Positions 33,858 through 45,339 of a stretch of 64,000 nucleotides of DNA are shown here, one piece after another (position 1 is the stretch's first letter; the number at the start of each line of letters is the position of its first letter). The stretch covers positions 124,001-188,000 of the forward strand of contig JARWMV010000249.1 in NCBI GenBank assembly GCA_030998015.1. The letters run 5' to 3'. The notes under the pieces are model-generated. The model had not been told where the DNA came from, made no database searches, and was given only the letters and a program-made list of their open reading frames with translations. Source of the DNA: Ceratorhiza oryzae-sativae. Its lineage: Eukaryota; Basidiomycota; Agaricomycetes; Cantharellales; Ceratobasidiaceae. The position numbers and the translations under genes are program-made.

Positions 33858-36249
33858 ATGATGAAAGCACATTGGTGTGCGCTAGCAGCGGCGTTGTCAC
33901 TGTCACCCCTCTGGGCATCTGCCGTAAGTAGTTTATATATAGGACTCGGGAAACCCACCGGGGCTCAGTCACTCTTGGCTCTTCTTTTACAGGTAACGAT
34001 TTACACGCTCTTGCCCGGCCAGACGCCGACCGGGTTCGTGGAACAGGCCGCGCCGACGTTTCTGAGTACCCCGCCTCCGCCTCCTGCCGGTCCCAAAGAA
34101 GTCGCGATCCAACCCGGGAGCGCCAACGCGCGGCTGAGTAAACCCCATCGACCCGACTTTGTCGGGTTTTCGATCGAATTGAGTATCTCGGATAGGCTCA
34201 TAGGCACGAACGGATCATGTGAGTCGTCCTTTTTTTTTGGGGGGGGGGGTCCTTGGTTCGACGACGGGGTTTGACCATGGTGATTCCTAGGGATCAATCC
34301 GATTTTTCTTAATTTTATGCAAAATATTCGTGCGAGGCAAGGCAAAGTGCCGATTCGATTGGGCGGAAACAGTCAAGACCACTCGGCGGTGTTTCCTCCC
34401 TTGACGTTTGGGAATCATACGGTGACGAAAGAGCAGGATCCGTTGGCCAGAATCGAGCGACAACCTCGCCGCTGGTGGCTTATACCCAGGATCTGTTCCA
34501 TGCCATGGCGAGTATCTCGCAGCTTGTTGCGGCAGAGGTGAGTCGTTTGCATAGATCCAAGTCGATTCGGGTGTTTATGGGGCTGTTTAGTGGGTTGTGG
34601 GGTTGCCGTTTATGAACACGACATATATCCCCACGATATCTCAGTCTGCACAGGATATTCTTGGTTCTAACCTTATTGGTCTTCAACTTGGGAATGAGCC
34701 AGATCGTAAGACATATTCGACTTTTAAATGGCGCACACTAATATGTTCCTGCAGTTTATCCCAACCATGACCCCCAGTTTCAAGGATGGACTGGGCCAGC
34801 TTCGTATTTCCCCGAGTTTTCCAGTCGCTTGAACATGATTGCTGGTGATAAAACCAACGTCTATGGGCCGAGGTAGGATCCAGATCGAGTGGTGCTTACA
34901 TGTTCACTCACTCGTCACGTACAGTGTATGCTGTCGCTGGCAACCCGAAGACGTCATCGAGGCTGGGTATCTCACCCAATTTGGAAACAATTTGAAGGCG
35001 TTTGCCGTACAGCAGTACGTCATTTGTCTAATAAATGCCAATTATATGCTAATTTGTAATTAGCTATGCGGAGAACGGTTGCGCAAACACCAACCCCCCA
35101 ACAGTCATCAATCCCCCATCTCTTTTCGTCCAGCTGCTAAACCATACCGCAGCCACGAGCTTTGGGGGTACGTCTTCTATGCCTCATTGTACGCAGATCC
35201 TAACTAGTCCGACAGCTCCCTACGTAAACGCGTCAAATTTGGTTCAGGCAGCGGGGAAAGAAATCGTGATGCTCGAGACCAACTCGGTGTCGTGTGGTGG
35301 CGTGGACGGTGTCAGCGATTCGTAAGTTGATCTGGCGGATGCAGGCATTGGACTTCCGATTGACAGCGTTTGACAGCTTTGGGTCTGCGCTGTTTTCGAT
35401 TGACAATGGGCTGCAACTTGCGTCGATCGGGTTCTCGCAGGTGTTCTACCACAGTGGTGGTGCGGCATCGCGATACAATGGTAAGCCACACAACCTTGGT
35501 GCCATCACGCATATGCTTACCGATTCCACTCAGCGTTCTCTGTTCCGCCCGGTAACCAAACCTACTTTCAAGAATGGTCCGTCGGATCGACATATTACGC
35601 TATCCTCGCCCTATCTGAGGCCATTGGTAAATCGGGAGCATCCCAAATTGCGGATCTCCAGATTGCAGGCCCCAACGCTGTTTACACCCCAGCATATACC
35701 ATTGTCGAAAACGGAAACCCGACCAAAGTCGCGCTTTTCAACTTTGTCTCGGACACCTCTGGGGCGAGCGACTATGAGGCCGTGATCACCGTTCCGGCCA
35801 ACCAGGGACAAGTGCGCGTCAAGTATCTCTACGCCAACTCGACGTCCGCCAAGCAAAACATCACCTGGGCTGGGCAGACGCTCGGCCAGACGTTCCACGA
35901 GTCGGACGGCCGTCTGATGGGCAACTTGGATATCCAGACGGTGCAGTGTCAAAACGGATCGTGCCGCGTCCCGATGCGCGCGCCGAGCTTTGCGATCGTG
36001 TTTTTGACCGACCAGGCGCTGAATGATGTGACTCCGACCGGGCCAGCGACTGAGACGTTTGCTACGACTGTCACGACTCGCCGATGCGGAGCGGTTCTCG
36101 TTGACCCGAGCGTGTTGGCCACGAGTAATGGAGACGGAGGGGCTCAAGAGTTGTTAAAAGCCAAGTGGCAAGCGACGAGCGAGGGAAGCGCACCAAAGAG
36201 CGCTGCTGCCAGGATCGGTGTGCCTACGGGTCTGTTTTGGGTCTGGTAA
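33858..36249 (+). CDS. Secreted beta-glucuronidase of family GH79, about 630 aa
   Basis: Exons: 33858-33923, 33993-34218, 34291-34537, 34591-34705, 34755-34872, 34925-35014, 35064-35167, 35216-35321, 35377-35480, 35534-36249. The N-terminus MMKAHWCALAAALSLSPLWASA is a signal peptide. The TIM-barrel glycosidase shows LIGLQLGNEPDLYP with the acid/base Glu and EIVMLETNS with the nucleophile Glu; the last exon is the beta-sandwich GH79 C-terminal domain. Such enzymes release glucuronic acid or its methyl ether from arabinogalactan-type glycans; the substrate is inferred. In exon 3 the frame changes between HTVTKEQDP and TTSPLVAYTQDLFHAMA (about 34435-34465). One missing base there would make all phases fit, and the exon is 247 nt where 248 is needed. 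There is no long homopolymer at the spot, so either a true mutation or an error is possible. Confidence 0.88.
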
Positions 36250-36411
36250 TAGGTGTTGTAGTCACGCTGACAGGGGCGAGGGTATGAGGGATATGAAAAT
36301 GTGGATCTCTGGGGCTAAGTAGGAGCTTGCAAGGGTATTTGTTTTGCACAATGGACGTCTAAGTTATCATTTCGAATATGTACAGATAGTATTTTAATGA
36401 ACCCAGCCAAG

Positions 36412-36946
36412 TCAAACTTGTACTGTTTTGACCCCATTCGGGCTTTTTCGTAGAGCGACGTGTCGGCGATATCATTGTCGCGCTAACCTTGGCCTTGGGC
36501 AGGGGCGACCGCGATGTCGCCGAGGAACTCAATCGGTTGCCCATTGCCAAATTGACCGCCAACCATGCCAAGGTATGCGATGTACAGCAGGGCATCCTGG
36601 AAGCTGGGAGAACGATGAATTGGGTTCTGTGGCCAGGGTAGACGCAACTCTCTTGAATATATGCAGGGATAATATGGCCCATCAATTGGAAGCAGCTTCC
36701 AGCCTTGAAAGTGACTGTCTCATCATCCCGATTGAGCATACTATTGCTGTTCAGGAAAATAGTCGACTCACCCTTGTCTTGCTTCTTGAGCGGTATAAAT
36801 GTACTGCGGATTAGGCGGTATTCACCTTAAACCCGCGATATGCCGTTTTTTTTGGGCGGGTGAGTGGGTTGATTTCAAGGTCATCTATGCAATCTAATTT
36901 ACTTCTTTTCTGCCAAAATTTGGACGGGTGGTCTGGAGTTCGCCAT
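36412..36946 (-). CDS. Orphan 100-aa protein, four exons
   Basis: Function not recognised. Exons 36946-36903, 36803-36772, 36703-36488 and 36422-36412 join with agreeing phases through GT-AG introns, which argues for a real gene although the longest exon is only 216 nt. The protein begins MANSRPPVQILAEKKNTFIP, is basic at the N-terminus (LKKQDKGWK), and is Pro/Tyr-rich in the middle (IDGPYYPCIYSRELRLPWPQ). It has a mildly hydrophobic stretch LLYIAYLGMVGGQFGNGQP and ends APAQGVQV. No signal peptide and no known domain. The last exon is 11 nt. It is convergent with the GH79 gene, 162 nt away. A close homologue in a related genome would confirm it. Confidence 0.5.
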
Positions 36947-37720
36947 GATGCGCTTTTTCCTATGGAGCCTCGGTACCGATAGCAATTTTGTGAGTGACCT
37001 TTGGGTGCATTTTTGCATTACTAACCCTTAATTTGCATCACTCCTGAAAAGTCACTCAAATCTCGTTACCTTGGTCATTCTGCGATGGTTAGATTGTCTA
37101 ATAGCAGATGTGATCACCTTTTCCTTGGTCGGGCCAGTTAGAGTAGGATATGGTTGACGTCCCATATGGGCGACCTTGCGCTCCGAGAGAGCCTAGAGTA
37201 GAAAATCAACCGGAAGGCAGACTGACCTTTTTACTGTTTCGTAAAGCCGGCGTTATGCTGGTTGAAGACGCGGACGAAGGGAATCCGGTGACGCAGAGAG
37301 AGACGGTATTCATGAGGTTACGAGGCTGGGGCACACATCCAATGTCTCTCCATGCCTGATAACCTTTTGTCGAACAATTTTCTTCACCCGGGCTTGCTTT
37401 TCCGCGTGATGCATGCGTTCCTACAATCAGTGGCTCGAGGGGAATGACGTCTAAGTTGTTGGCGTTTACCCGACTGGAGCGCAATTTTACCTGGAACAGC
37501 AATAACGGCTGTAAAAAGAGAGCAGCGCTAACCAAAGCTGACTCTGCGCAGGATTTGGCTTCTATTAGCTATATGCAAGTATATAATAGTAAGACTGAAA
37601 AATACATGACACGGTAATGAAGCCAGAGTTCAAAACAGCGAGCAAAATAATGAAATGCAGCAAATCCAAGACCAATGAGTGCATTGAAGAATAAGCAAAA
37701 ATACGACAGTTTTTGCATAA
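36947..37720. other. Spacer without recognisable gene
   Basis: Short frames only. It lies between the start of the orphan gene and the 3' end of MCM10. Confidence 0.5.
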
Positions 37721-40162
37721 TCACTCGAATTCCAGATCGGAATCCGAGTTCGATTCCAATCCTTTCGCGGCGTTATCGCTTTTTGTTTGCGATGGGACAA
37801 AGTTAGCTGTGACATTGGAGCGCAGCCGTTTCGTCCCCGGTGGAGGGCGTAGGTCAATTTTCCTTTCCACTAGCGCGGTCAACTTTTATGCAACTTGAGT
37901 CATGGCGGACCGCACAATAGAACTTGAACACATACCTGTCGAACACCATCCCCATCCTTTGGCTTCCCGGCATTTGCAGAGCGCCTAGAAGGGTCGTATC
38001 CTATGCTCTTGACGAGTTCCGCAGAGTATGCTTTCTTCGGCACATCGTTCGTGTTGTCAATTTCCGGGAGGATCTCTGGCTCTTTCCCGGTCGCATTGCC
38101 CTTCTTCTTCGCCTTGAGATGCGCCACACCCATCCTTAAAATGTTTGCAGCCGCCGTTTTTCCGCCATCTCGCCTCAAAACTTCCTCCAAGGCCAGTTCT
38201 TCCTGTTTCTTCTTTTTTAATGCCTTCAGCCGAGTAACATCAGCAGCATCGGGTCCGCCGGCTGCAGGAAGGACGTGTCCATCGACAATGTATGTCGCAC
38301 CTCCGCCCAGCTTGGCTGATTCATACGAAGCCATTGCATTTTGTTGGCCGGCCGAGGGGAGGAGCCCCCACTTGCCCGAAGGATCGTAGGCGGGCTTACC
38401 CGACTTGAGCTTGGGCTTTGAAGTCGTAGTCAAGTCTGCAGTCCTATGTTGCAAGTTCACAGCTCGAGATTGCTTAAAATTCTATTAGTCAACGCACCCT
38501 GCAGTGAATTCCGGTCTCGCGGCCCTTTTGGATTGGATCGCATGCTGGATGTGGTACTCGCAAAAATTAGATACGCGCCTATAATGGCCAAGATGTTCGA
38601 TTAGACTCGGAAACTCGAATTTTCCGAGATACACGCACTTGTCACACCAGCTCCCGCAAACCTTCCCATCTCTCTTGACTGCACCGCACGAACCCAAGTC
38701 GCGCGAGTATCCCAGAACTTCAATCGAGTCAGCGTTCTCAGGTGTAATGGCAAGAGCGTTGTCTCGAGGGTGAGGATTTCCAGCGGTACGCTGTACGGGC
38801 AAGGTCAGTAGAGCAACAGTGATTTACAAGGAAACTCACCTGGAACGGCTTCAGAATGCGAGGGTTCAGAATGGCCAAGACAGCACCCTCACGCAACTTG
38901 GAGCATTTCTCAAATGCGCCACCGCTCCCGCCTTTGTATACAACATCCTTACCTTTGCCCTTGGCATTTTCTCCATCTGCAGTCCTTACGGAATCGGCCT
39001 CGAACAAAAGCATATTTAATAGTGCATCTCCTCGGTATTGATCCTTAGGTGCGGGCTTCCCCTCGGACGCCCGGTATCCAAAGTCAACCAAGAGGAGTCG
39101 CATGTATTTTTTTCTTTTGGAACCGGTCGGTCATCCTCTTCTTCATCATTCTGTTCCTCCACCTTGTCGTTTTTATTGTCTCCCTCCTTGGGCTTATCTT
39201 GATCGAATTTACGTTTGGCTCCCCGCTTTGAGACTTGAACCTGGCCTCGCTCGGCAACGACTGCGATAGTTATCCAGTCACCGTCCACAGGAACGTCGTA
39301 CGCAGCCCGGTCGGAAGAGAGGCGGACGACAGAGTAGAGGCGCGATGGAGAAAGGTAAACTCGACCGTACATGAACTGCTGAAAGTCGTCAAACGATAAT
39401 TTACGAGACCTGACCAGTTATGTCAGTAGGATGAACAACTACGCAGCAGCAGCAGCGGATGGTAGCATACGAGAGGTGAATTCCAGAATACGGCTCGGTT
39501 TTTTCCCATCGTGGATCGTCGAAGGCTGGTGGATAGTCCACCGGGCCAACTGGTAGTTCCTCTTTAACGGTCATATCCTCGTTTCTCGTGGGCGCAGGTC
39601 GCTCAGTTGGAGCCGGTTGATCAAACCCCGTCGAACGAGGGGTAGGTTCCTTGGAAGCTTGCATGCGAGAAGCTCGGTTAGCTTGAAAAGCAGAGGCTGC
39701 CGCTGCAACGCCTGATTTGCGGGGTGGGGAGGGAGGTTTGAAGGTCGGAGCAGAGATTGGTTTTGGTCCTGTAGAATTCGTCAATTCTAATGGAGCTTTA
39801 GTTCGATGCTTCGTGTCTCCTTGCCTTTAGCCCCGCTGGACGCTGCTGTGCGAGGATCTCCCCTAGCTGCATGTTGGGGCTTGCGTCTCTCTGGCCAGTC
39901 CTAGATCAGATCGAGGTTTCACACATTAAACAGGCAAATTACTTGGCGAAGGGCTTGCGGCTACGAGAACGCGCTTCGTTGGTGCGGCGGTTTGCGCTGC
40001 AGGTTGATGTTCAGACTTCGCAGGCGACGGAAGCAGCTGAGCCTGGAGCTTGGCAATCTCCTGCTTGATTCGTTCTTGTTCTACCTGCTGTTCGGACAAA
40101 CTAGCTGGCTGGTGGCCGAAAGGGTTAGTTGATGGCAATCGCAGCTGGATGTCACTTGCCAT
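37721..40162 (-). CDS. MCM10: MCM10 replication initiation factor, frame broken by 1 nt
   Basis: Binds single-stranded DNA, the CMG helicase and polymerase alpha at origins and forks; nuclear. Exons: 40162-about 39943, 39900-39825, 39768-39471, 39409-38840, 38790-38639, 38578-38498, 38443-37936, 37882-37721. An N-terminal coiled coil (QQVEQERIKQEIAKLQAQLL) precedes a disordered linker. The OB fold (FDDFQQFMYGRVYLSPSRLY to GDALLNMLLFEADS) leads into the CCCH zinc finger: LGSCGAVKRDGKVCGSWCD and RVSNFCEYHIQHAIQSK. A basic C-terminus ends DSDLEFE. Within the OB exon the frames of VPKEK and YMRLLLVDFGY differ. They agree if the A7 run (plus-strand T7 at 39107-39113) had eight bases. The intron after exon 2 has a GC donor. 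The exon 1/2 junction phase is unresolved. Confidence 0.9.
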
Positions 40163-40562
40163 TGCAGCGCGTGGTTGTGGAGTAGACGCGCCTGATCACG
40201 TGCGGCTGTTTTGTCCAATGCTAGTCACCAACCCCATCAATTTGGTTGAGTGGGCAGCTTGGAACGGATGAAACCGACGTTAACAATGGTGTTATATATT
40301 ATATCCTTGCGTTGCCTGCCGTACTGCTGTTTGCCATGGCCACTCGATGACTAGCTCAATTAAAGTTGCTCCGCTCATCCAGAACTCTGGGCATGGCTTG
40401 GCATGGATTATATCTATAAATCAACAAACAGAATAATCAATAATCAAACAAAATAATAATAAAAGCAGCCTCCAGACACGATTAAGATCAACAATAACAA
40501 TAATCAAAACCCCGAGTCATATCCAACATCCAAAAATACACAACTCATTTCTTGGTCGATTG
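40163..40562. other. Short spacer with an A-rich tract
   Basis: The stretch about 40410-40550 is A-rich with repeated aataat/caataa words. This suits the 3' flank of the minus-strand gene on its right and the promoter of MCM10 on its left. Confidence 0.45.
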
Positions 40563-43500
40563 TCACGGGAGTCCGGCTCCCAGCAGCTCGGGTAGCAGGT
40601 CATTGAGGTACGCCTCTGCCGCCGCATCATCCCCTCCATCAAGCTCAACGCCCATTCCGCCCTCCTGGTCCTCACCATCTTCATCTGAATCCACGCTTCC
40701 CTGTCCTTGGGCGGTGTCCACTTCGTGTCCTGGAGCCGACCCGCTGAGTGCTTCTTGCCCAGCTTCGTTTGTGGCCACCTCGTTGGTTTCCGCCTGGATA
40801 TTGTTCATCGCGTCTTCGAGCATCCGAGCCAGCTGCTCGTCGATGCTGGGCTCGATGTTTCCCTGAACCACCGCCGGCGTCAATTCCTCGGGTTGTCCAG
40901 TTGGTGTGCTCACGAGCGGCGTCCCGTCAATCATAGCCTGCTGCATAGCCGAGGCCAGTTCGTCGACCGATGCGACTATTTGGGACATCCAGGAGCTAGG
41001 TATATGCGGGATGATAAATTGGGGCACGAAACCAGTAGCCTTCCATTCCACAAACGTTGCCTTGCACACCGCATCCACCCACAGAGATGGCACAGCCTGG
41101 CCGATAGTCGAGGTGCTTTGAGCGCGCTTGATATGCCTCTTGCGCGGCTTGTTGGGCTTGGTCGGTCGCGATGCAGTCCAATAGTGAAGCCGAGACTTTG
41201 TGACCTTTGATGCTTTACGGGGACCCCCGACGTGAGGCGTGCGCCTCGACAGCGGAGCCGAGGCTGGAATAGGGGCGAAAGCTAGAGAGACGTCCTCAGG
41301 TGTGGTTGCAACAGCGGTAGGATCCACGGGTGGAATTTCGATGTCCGCGGTTGGCTCGACGTTACCCGTATACTCCAGAGTTGGTTCCAGGAGTGGTGAT
41401 CCCATTGCCGTATCGGGGGTTCCGGTGGCTTCGAGGGCCGGTGATCCCATTGGGGTGTCCAGGCCGGCCAGTTCTTGCATTTCAACTTCAGCGACCTCGG
41501 CGGGAACTTCAACCTCCATATCTTCGTCACCTAGTTCATCTTCCTCCATGTCTTCATCGTTCATTCCACCCTTCTCCATATCCTCATCGTCCGATCCATT
41601 CTCCATATCCTCGTCCTCCGGTTCCGCCTGGTCAACTTCCATATTCGCTGCCAGTGCCGGAGCTGAATCGTGTGACTTGGCCTTGGCTGCCTGTCCAAAC
41701 CAGGTAGCCAAGGATCCCAGCATGGCGGTGATGTACCACGGGTAGTCGGCTGGCTGAGCCAATCTATCTACAACTCTCCCCTTATTTGATTGAGGCACAC
41801 AGATGCGGCCAGTCGTCACGCCAGGACCTGTCCAGGTAATCTCCATGGGGGCAAACTCGGGTGTTGGTGGCAATGAGGGAGACTGGGGCATGATAGTAGC
41901 TGGTGGGATGACATGCGGGCTTGGAATTTCGGTAGTGGGGGTGATCTGAGGAGAGCTAGCGTTCGATTTGTTTGCGTCGGCTGGTGCCGGAGTCGATCCT
42001 CCCAAGTCCAAATCCTCGTCCCTATCTTGTACTTGAATAACGGGAGCTGGAGTGGGATCGATGAGGGTTGGTGTGTCCAAGTTGGGGTGATAAGCCGACG
42101 GTTCAGGTTGTGCCACAGGGACAGGTAATCCTAAGGAATCTCCTAACGTGGGGGTGGAACCGAAACGGGGAGATCTGGGATGCTCGGGGGTTGCGGTTGG
42201 AAGGGGTCCTCATCTTCAGCACTTGGCTCGTTTAAGGTTGACAGCTGCAGCCCTCAGATGAATTAAATCACCAAATTAGACTAGTTAACGCATACCTGCT
42301 CCCGTCGTAAATTTTGCACACCATCTTCAGGCCGTTCTTTCGGGGGCGCGGCTTCCAGAAGAGTCGGATTGGGTCCTCCATGCATCGTCTCGCATCCATC
42401 GCCTTCTCCAGGTTCCTCCTTGCTCGACATCCCCTCACTCGCCGCCACACCAGGCCCGACTGTGGCTCTCCAAGAACCATTTTTGTCTCCCACATCTCCC
42501 CCGCTAGCCTCGCTCCGGCTGATCAGTGAAGCTTGCTGGCTTGGAGACACCTCGAAGCTGCGTCTTCCCGACGAAACCATCGTTTCACCAGAGTCACCGC
42601 CTGACTCTCGGTCGAACGATCCTGGGAGTCTTTGATTGCCAGGCGGCAACTCGCGGGCTGGTGGAGATATTTTCGGGGTCGCTGGTGGGGTCCTGAATGC
42701 CAAGCGTGGGGGAGCGGCGATCAGGGGCGAGAGGCTGTGAGGGGACTCTTGGTTTGGGGTCAATGTGGCAATTTCTCGGAACGGAAGGGTTGAATCGAGC
42801 GGGTCCGGGCGTGCGCCATAAGTGCGTTGGATTCTCAGCCAACTTTCCTTGGACATGCGAAGTGGCCGCCTTCTCGTCACCTTCACAGACTGGGCACTTG
42901 TTAGCCAACTTTCAGCCCTGTTCTAGTCCATCCACTCACGGCCTTGGGCTGTCCTCCGGATTCGACGTCAGCGCTCAACGTCTGAGCGCTATCTGGTGTA
43001 GGGTTCGATGGATCTTCGTTGTCCTGGGCTCGCTCGTTAGCTAAAATCTACCTCCCCAAACGCATACACCCACCTCCATCCTTACATCATCGCTCGCATC
43101 TAACGGCGTTTCAGTCCGGGAAATCGAGCGGCGTGCCAAGGCCAAGTGACACGCCAGGAGTGCAAGAACGAGCATTACCAAGTGCACGTAGGTTGCTATC
43201 ATAATTTTCCATTTAACCTTTCCGATCACATACATGTAGAGCGTTAATCACTTACCCGAAACAGGAAGACGGGGGAGCCAGTTGACCCCTTGAGGAACCA
43301 AGAGTGTTGCTAAAGGAGCCGCGAGGGACAAGTAGTACATTACCCAACGGCTTGAACCATTAGAACACCTATATGCTCTCGCTACTGGAATGAGCAAAGA
43401 CAGTGTTGGATACAAGGCGAGCGATGTCGGGAAGCCAAATACGGGATGGTCATCAAGCACACCCATACCGAGCGTATTATTGAGCCAGAGCACCCCGCGA

Positions 43501-43886
43501 CGAAAAAAACCCTCAATAGCTGGTTCTCACATTTTAGCTAGTTTGCGAATATTAAGATAATGCAACACGTACTGAGGAATCTATACCACGACACGGAAAA
43601 AGCCGGGGTCCATTCCTTCAGGGGCCCAAGTGGGGACCACCCAGTAAGCCGTTTGAGAGTTATTGTAAGCACGAAGGGGGCGAGACAGGCGAGGAAAATA
43701 TTCCAGGCCTCGACGCCGAGCATTACGAAGAGAATGCTATATGCAAAACGTCAACGTCCAAGTGTTGGCTGATGCAGGGGCTGGTACTCACCCAATAAAC
43801 TGCAGCCCTTTCGCCAAGCATATCGTCATAGCGCACGCCAAAACGGCGACCACGGTGGAGAGAATCTCGAAAATAAAAGTATTCAT
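40563..43886 (-). CDS. Multi-pass membrane protein with a long acidic disordered tail, about 1001 aa
   Basis: Function not recognised. Exons: 43886-43792, 43736-43573, 43519-43256, 43195-43074, 43023-42940, 42889-42296, 42244-40563. The first 210 residues hold several hydrophobic helices: FEILSTVVAVLACAMTICLA, LACLAPFVLTITL, SLALYPTLSLLIPVA, VMYYLSLAAPLATLLV and VHLVMLVLALLACHLAL. The rest is Ser/Pro-rich and then strongly acidic, with repeats on DEDMEKG/DEDMEEDE and a basic patch KPNKPRKRHIKRAQ. In the last exon the frame ends at a TAG just after PVSVPPP but continues one frame over for 520 codons. One more C in the C5 run of CCACCCCCACG (about 42151-42155) restores one protein whose codon sum is exact. 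Otherwise there would be two genes, the second without an ATG. I prefer one gene. Confidence 0.65.
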
Positions 43887-45339
43887 AGTGGAAAATTTGA
43901 GTCGATTGAGGGCGATTGATCAGCTCAGGGGGTTATGGTCGCGCGGCTCAAGTCGCATCCGGTACGGGGTCCCCTCGGTTTTTATCCTTTTCGTTTCGTC
44001 GTGCCGCTTTGGTCAACCATGGTCCAAGAGATTAAGCTGGGACCCTAGGTAGGTGGCAACACGTATAACTCGAGCCGCAGCGGGAATCGAACCAACGCAA
44101 CTACGAGTTCGTATGCATGAACCACCCTGATCACCGGAGGTTTGGCAATCAGAGCGGAGCGTAGCTCGGACCAAGTGTGACTATTTCCTTTCATAATTTT
44201 AATATTCTGTGAGTTAAAAGAAATTGGGGAGGGGGGGCAGAATAAAATAGAGATTGAATGCGAGACCTGAAACGAGAGAACCAACAGATACACCACTCAA
44301 TATGCTTTCATAGGTCAAATTTACGATTTTGGTTAATTGATTCTCACCGATTTCAATGACAGGCGTGCTTCCCCTTCGATTCCGCTTTTTTCTTCAGGCA
44401 AGCACCCTCGTTCCGTTGATCCATTTGTATTGTCAATCATAATCTTTGCAGGCGAGCCCAATTGCTCCTTGGTCTTTCGATTTATTAAGATATCTTCGGA
44501 TTATGTTGTATTAACTCCAAGCGTATTGCACATGCTAGTCGCGCAGCGCCGACGACCCCTGGGTACGCCAAGCTGGGATATCCAATGGGACGGGACTTTA
44601 CGAGCATACATATAGACCCAATTCAGGCGAACCAGAGCCCCCAGCAAGTGCAAGCCGCCCTTATTGTAAACGTGGCTCGTAGGTCTTTCGGTCCATCATC
44701 TACGCCCCAGAAGCATCCAGTAGAGGTGCGTCCCAACCCCCTTAATCTTCTGATCATTCTTCAAAACTGAAAGTTCCCGTTGAACCCACGAAAAGCCCAT
44801 TACTTAGACGGCGAGCCCATGATGGTCGTTGTCAACACCAGCGTGAATGATCTTTTGACCTTGTTTGTCAGAATCTGGGTTGTGCACAACCTCGTCGCCA
44901 CACTGTTGCCACCTCGTTCTCGGTTCTGACAAGGATAAAAAGCAACCATGATCAGGTGGAAGATTTTTTTAGAAAAATAATGACCGACCCAAACTTCGAG
45001 CAGCTCTGACGCACACAAACTTCAGGCCCGTATGACCTGAAATTAGGGGCTTTAACCTCAATGAATCCATGGTGCACGTGAAGCCCATCGAAAGCCTTAC
45101 ACTCCGTGTAACGAAGTGTAGAAACCAAAATCTACAGCATGATATCTGGATGGGATCTTGAAGATTTCAAGATAATTGCATGATTAAAATGTGTCATCGG
45201 CTTCAACAAGGGTAGTTTGGCTGGGGCGCTTGACGACAGGTGGCGGTGTTAATTTAGAGGAGCATCCTGATCACGACGTCAACAACCTCGGTTTGTTGTG
45301 TTCAAACTCGAATATCTTGGCCTTTGTATCTCACTGAGA
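43887..45339. other. Spacer with a tRNA-derived relic
   Basis: No protein gene seen in 1.45 kb. On the minus strand 44083-44093 reads GGTTCGATTCC, a perfect RNA polymerase III B box. About 30 nt upstream an A-box-like TGATCAGGGTGG lies near 44122-44133. The flanks cannot form a normal acceptor stem, so this is not a functional tRNA but could be the head of a SINE or a tRNA pseudogene. Confidence 0.4.

Noticed and set aside
44060..44140. Functional tRNA gene
   Set aside because: B box is perfect, but the acceptor stem cannot pair and the T stem has a mismatch, so only a relic is claimed.
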